Source: Xanthobacteraceae bacterium
GTDB lineage: Bacteria > Pseudomonadota > Alphaproteobacteria > Rhizobiales > Xanthobacteraceae
Assembly: GCA_030039655.1 (NCBI GenBank)
Contig: JASHVC010000812.1
Span: forward strand, 1-7,745
Length of the DNA stretch: 7,745 bases
Direction: 5' to 3'
Positions 5,373 to 7,745 of this stretch are shown here, in pieces. The position numbers were made by a program, and so were the translations under genes. Position 1 is the stretch's first letter, and each line of letters begins with the position of its first letter. The notes beneath the pieces are model-generated. The model ran no database searches and was not told where the DNA came from. It saw only the letters and a program-made list of their open reading frames with translations.

Positions 5373-5406
5373 CGCGGCGCAGCAGGGCCGTGCCCGCCGC
5401 GCCGCG
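5373..5406 (-). repeat. GC-rich hairpin after the second barrel gene
   Basis: CGCGGCGC (5373-5380) pairs perfectly with GCGCCGCG (5399-5406), and inside it GGGC (5385-5388) pairs with GCCC (5392-5395) across CGT. It starts 13 bases beyond the stop codon at 5420 on the minus strand. It may protect or end the transcript, but no T-run follows, so it is not called an intrinsic terminator. Confidence 0.45.
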
Positions 5407-5419
5407 ACCGATTGTGGGT

Positions 5420-6049
5420 TTAGAAGTGATAGTTGGCGCCCACACGCAAAATGTTGGCGCCAAAATCATTTGACGTTCCGGTCATCGAGAAGTTCGTGTC
5501 GCTCAGTTGCATATAGAGCCATTCAACCTTCGCCGACCAACGCGGGTTGAAGGCGACCTCGACCCCTGCCCCTGCGGTCCAGCCCACGAGCGTATGGGTC
5601 TCCGTCAGGTTGAAAGAGTCCGCGCGCAAGTCGCCAAAGGCGAGGCCGCCGGTGCCATACAGAAGCACGTTGTTGAGTGCGACACCGCCGCGTGCGCGTA
5701 GAGTGCCGAACCAGCGATTGGAGAACTCGAATGGCGAGACGGTATCGTCGGCGGCCGACAAATCGATCTCCGCTTCCGCGCCGAGCACAAACCAACCGCG
5801 CTGCCAGTTGTAGCCGCCCTCGATGCCGCCGACGACGCCAGATGGGCGGGTGGGGCTGTTGTCTACGCCGCCCCATTCATAACCGATGGTGGCGCCCAGG
5901 TAGGGGCCCATCCATATGGAGGAGGGGGGCAACGGTTCCGGCGGCGGCGCGTAGTAGGGAGACACTGGGAGATCGGCCGCGTTAGACAGATTGGTCGCTG
6001 CAAGTATCAACGCCGCGCCAAAGAACGCCGCGCCACGAAACATCCGCAT
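5420..6049 (-). CDS. Outer-membrane beta-barrel protein, Omp25/Omp31-like (second copy)
   Basis: The 209-aa product begins with a signal peptide (MRMFRGAAFFGAALILAATNLSNA would be residues 1-24; key parts are the AAFFGAALILAA core and SNA cleavage site). A Pro-rich linker (PYYAPPPEPLPP) and an eight-strand-type barrel follow. It shares blocks with its neighbour: VLGAEAEIDLSAAD (88-101), TLRARGG (116-122), YGTGGLAFGD (131-140), GWTAGAGVE (156-164) and RWSAKVEWLYMQLS (170-183). It ends in ANYHF with the terminal Phe of outer-membrane proteins. It has no Cys, unlike the other copy. The frame is open to 6493, but ATG 6049 follows GGAGG by 5 bases and gives a proper signal peptide. The two genes look like an old tandem duplication, now well diverged. 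It is transcribed away from uvrC. Confidence 0.91.
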   Translation of the reverse strand: MRMFRGAAFFGAALILAATNLSNAADLPVSPYYAPPPEPLPPSSIWMGPYLGATIGYEWGGVDNSPTRPSGVVGGIEGGYNWQRGWFVLGAEAEIDLSAADDTVSPFEFSNRWFGTLRARGGVALNNVLLYGTGGLAFGDLRADSFNLTETHTLVGWTAGAGVEVAFNPRWSAKVEWLYMQLSDTNFSMTGTSNDFGANILRVGANYHF

Positions 6050-6370
6050 GGTGGCCTCCGAAAAATCGCAACATGCCAGCGGGCGGAACTGCACGTCCGA
6101 GTGCGGCCGTGATGGCGATGAGATTAGTCCCGTCCCTTGGTTAGTATTTATGGTGAGGTCGAAGTTAAACGTTGCTGAATCGGCAAGCAGTTCCAAGTTC
6201 TTAATGTTAAGAGAGTCTATACGGCGAACGCGTCGTGCGCAGCGCGACATTGGCGAGTTTAGCGGCGCTGATGCTCGGTCCGTGCGCCGAGGTAAATTCG
6301 TTACGAACGTGTCACCCTGGGCCAACCACCCTAAGAGCATAACTTCCGCGCAGCTTGCGCGCTCACTAAC
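6050..6370. other. Divergent non-coding region between the barrel gene and uvrC
   Basis: No gene, tRNA or terminator was recognised in these 321 bases. The side near 6050 holds GGAGG of the barrel gene. The middle (about 6120-6230) is AT-richer and contains the right copy of the 12-bp inverted repeat (6140-6151) and TTAATGTTAA (6200-6209). It should hold promoters for both divergent genes, but I could not assign convincing -35/-10 boxes. No GTTC-N7-GTTC box is present, so uvrC does not appear to be LexA-controlled from here. Confidence 0.5.
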
Positions 6371-7745
6371 ATGAACGCTCCGAAGAAGGACATCGAGCCG
6401 GAGATTGAACCTGCCGAGGCGATCGAAACCGCCGAGGACGATGAGGAACAATCTTTGCCTGAAGCGGATGCAGCCGATGCGGCCGACATCCAACTCGATG
6501 CTGAAGGAGGTTCACTCGCCGAAGGCCGTGCCGCCATTATTCACTATGCCAAGCTCGCGCCGTCGCGGCCCGGCGTCTACCGCATGCTCGATGTGCGCGG
6601 CGACGTGCTCTATGTCGGTAAGGCCAAGAACATCAAGAAACGCGTAACCGCCTATGCGCGGCCGGGCGGCCTCGACACCCGCATCGAGCGCATGATCGCC
6701 GCGACGCGGACTCTCGAGTTCGTCGTCACTCGTACCGAAACCGAGGCGTTGCTGCTCGAGGCGAACCTGATCAAGCGGCTGCGGCCGCGTTTCAACGTGG
6801 TGCTGCGGGACGACAAGTCGTTTCCCTATATCCTGATCACCACCGACCATTGGGCGCCACAAATCCTCAAGCATCGCGGCGCGCGCACGCGGCCGGGACA
6901 ATATTATGGGCCATTCGCTTCGGTCTGGGCGGTCAACCGCACCATCAACGCGCTGCAGCGCGCGTTTCTGCTGCGCTCGTGCAGCGATCCGTTCTTCGAA
7001 AGCCGCACGCGGCCGTGCCTGCTCTATCAGATCAAGCGCTGCTCGGCGCCATGCACCAAGGAGATCGATTTTCGCGACTATTCGGTGTTGGTGCGCGAGG
7101 CCAACGAGTTCCTGTCCGGCCGCAGTAAGACAGTCAAGAATGAGCTTGCCGGCGAAATGGAAAAGGCGTCGACGGTGCTCGACTTCGAGCGCGCTGCCAT
7201 CTATCGCGACCGCCTCGCGGCCCTGTCGGCGATCCAATCGCACCAGGGCGTCAATCCGCGAGGCGTCGAGGAAGCCGACGTGTTCGCCGTGCATCAGCAG
7301 GGCGGTTTCTCGTGCGTCGAAGTTTTCTTCTTCCGCACCGGGCAGAATTGGGGCAACCGCGCCTATTTTCCCAAGGCCGACCGATCGCTCGGGACCGGCG
7401 AAGTCCTGTCCGCGTTTCTTGCGCAATTCTATGACGACAAACCCCCGCCGCGGCTCATCCTGATCTCGCACGCCATCGAGGATCGCGCTCTGCTTGCCGA
7501 AGCGCTGTCAACGAAAAGCGGCCGCAAGGTTGAAGTGCTGCTGCCGCTGCGCGGTGAGAAGAAGGATCTGGTTGAGCATGCGCTCGCTAATGCGCGCGAA
7601 GCGCTCGGCCGCAAGCTTGCCGAGACGTCGTCCCAACAGAAGCTGTTGCGTCAGCTTGCGGAAACGTTCGGACTGCCGCGGGTGCCGCGGCGCATCGAGG
7701 TCTACGACAATAGCCACATACAGGGCGCCAACGCGGTCGGCGCCA
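6371..7745 (+). CDS. uvrC: UvrABC excinuclease subunit C, N-terminal 458 residues
   Basis: UvrC makes both incisions around a DNA lesion in nucleotide excision repair after UvrA and UvrB load. The gene runs off the right edge. Residues 1-50 are an acidic, Ala-rich extension with no predicted fold. The GIY-YIG nuclease domain (3' incision) follows, with GVY (68-70), YVG (81-83), KNIKKRV and the metal-ligand Glu130 in [12 protein letters not shown]. Cys204, 216, 224 and 228 keep the exact spacing of the four Cys reported to hold an iron-sulfur cluster in E. coli UvrC (154, 166, 174, 178). The UvrB-binding UVR motif is near 256-289. The C-terminal RNase H-like nuclease (5' incision) begins at VYDNSHIQG, with Asp446 matching E. 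coli Asp399. The rest and the helix-hairpin-helix are outside. ATG 6371 is the only in-frame start after the stop at 6332, but has no clear ribosome binding site. Confidence 0.96.
   Translation, partial: MNAPKKDIEPEIEPAEAIETAEDDEEQSLPEADAADAADIQLDAEGGSLAEGRAAIIHYAKLAPSRPGVYRMLDVRGDVLYVGKAKNIKKRVTAYARPGGLDTRIERMIAATRTLEFVVTRTETEALLLEANLIKRLRPRFNVVLRDDKSFPYILITTDHWAPQILKHRGARTRPGQYYGPFASVWAVNRTINALQRAFLLRSCSDPFFESRTRPCLLYQIKRCSAPCTKEIDFRDYSVLVREANEFLSGRSKTVKNELAGEMEKASTVLDFERAAIYRDRLAALSAIQSHQGVNPRGVEEADVFAVHQQGGFSCVEVFFFRTGQNWGNRAYFPKADRSLGTGEVLSAFLAQFYDDKPPPRLILISHAIEDRALLAEALSTKSGRKVEVLLPLRGEKKDLVEHALANAREALGRKLAETSSQQKLLRQLAETFGLPRVPRRIEVYDNSHIQGANAVGA

Noticed and set aside
6168..6194. EcfG general-stress promoter for the second barrel gene (minus strand GGAAC then CGTT)
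   Set aside because: Both boxes match, but the spacing is 18 bases, one more than the known 16-17. Kept only as a note.
6512..7471. 319-codon open frame on the minus strand opposite uvrC
   Set aside because: It lies wholly antisense to well-conserved UvrC and has no ribosome binding site or recognisable domain.

Overview
The window looks like chromosomal DNA from a GC-rich alphaproteobacterium, probably of the Bradyrhizobium/Rhodopseudomonas side of the Rhizobiales (Hyphomicrobiales). The basis is GC-rich codon use, two Omp25/Omp31-type barrel proteins with the ADLP...PYY N-terminus typical of that group, a UvrC with an acidic N-terminal extension, and a perfect alphaproteobacterial LexA-type box. 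The genus is inference. No mobile element, CRISPR array, tRNA or rRNA was seen.

Left part (1-2901). The 5' part of a small secreted protein gene (minus strand) runs off the left edge. A 72-aa conserved hypothetical protein (minus) follows. Then come a periplasmic RNase T2 gene (plus) behind a promoter that overlaps GTTC-N7-GTTC, rlmJ (23S rRNA m6A methyltransferase, plus), and a CspA-family cold-shock gene (plus) with a 204-bp leader. That leader opens with a long inverted repeat enclosing TTAA-N7-TTAA, the CtrA motif.

Middle (2902-4473). A YibF-like glutathione S-transferase gene (plus) is followed by a 378-bp non-coding gap. A small secreted protein gene (plus) comes next; its Shine-Dalgarno sequence is exactly complementary to a segment 55 bases upstream, with another stem nested between. 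A perfect 11-bp bidirectional terminator separates it from the convergent genes.

Right part (4474-7745). Two tandem paralogous outer-membrane beta-barrel genes lie on the minus strand. They are divergent from uvrC (plus), which runs off the right edge and includes the GIY-YIG domain, a four-cysteine cluster, the UVR motif and the start of the C-terminal nuclease domain.

Most of this is ordinary core chromosome and I do not see a new multi-gene system. The best leads are regulatory: a possibly SOS-controlled RNase T2 with altered residues in its second active-site motif, a CtrA-like site in the cold-shock leader, and a candidate structured leader (possible RNA switch) in front of the small secreted protein. 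All are sequence-based predictions.
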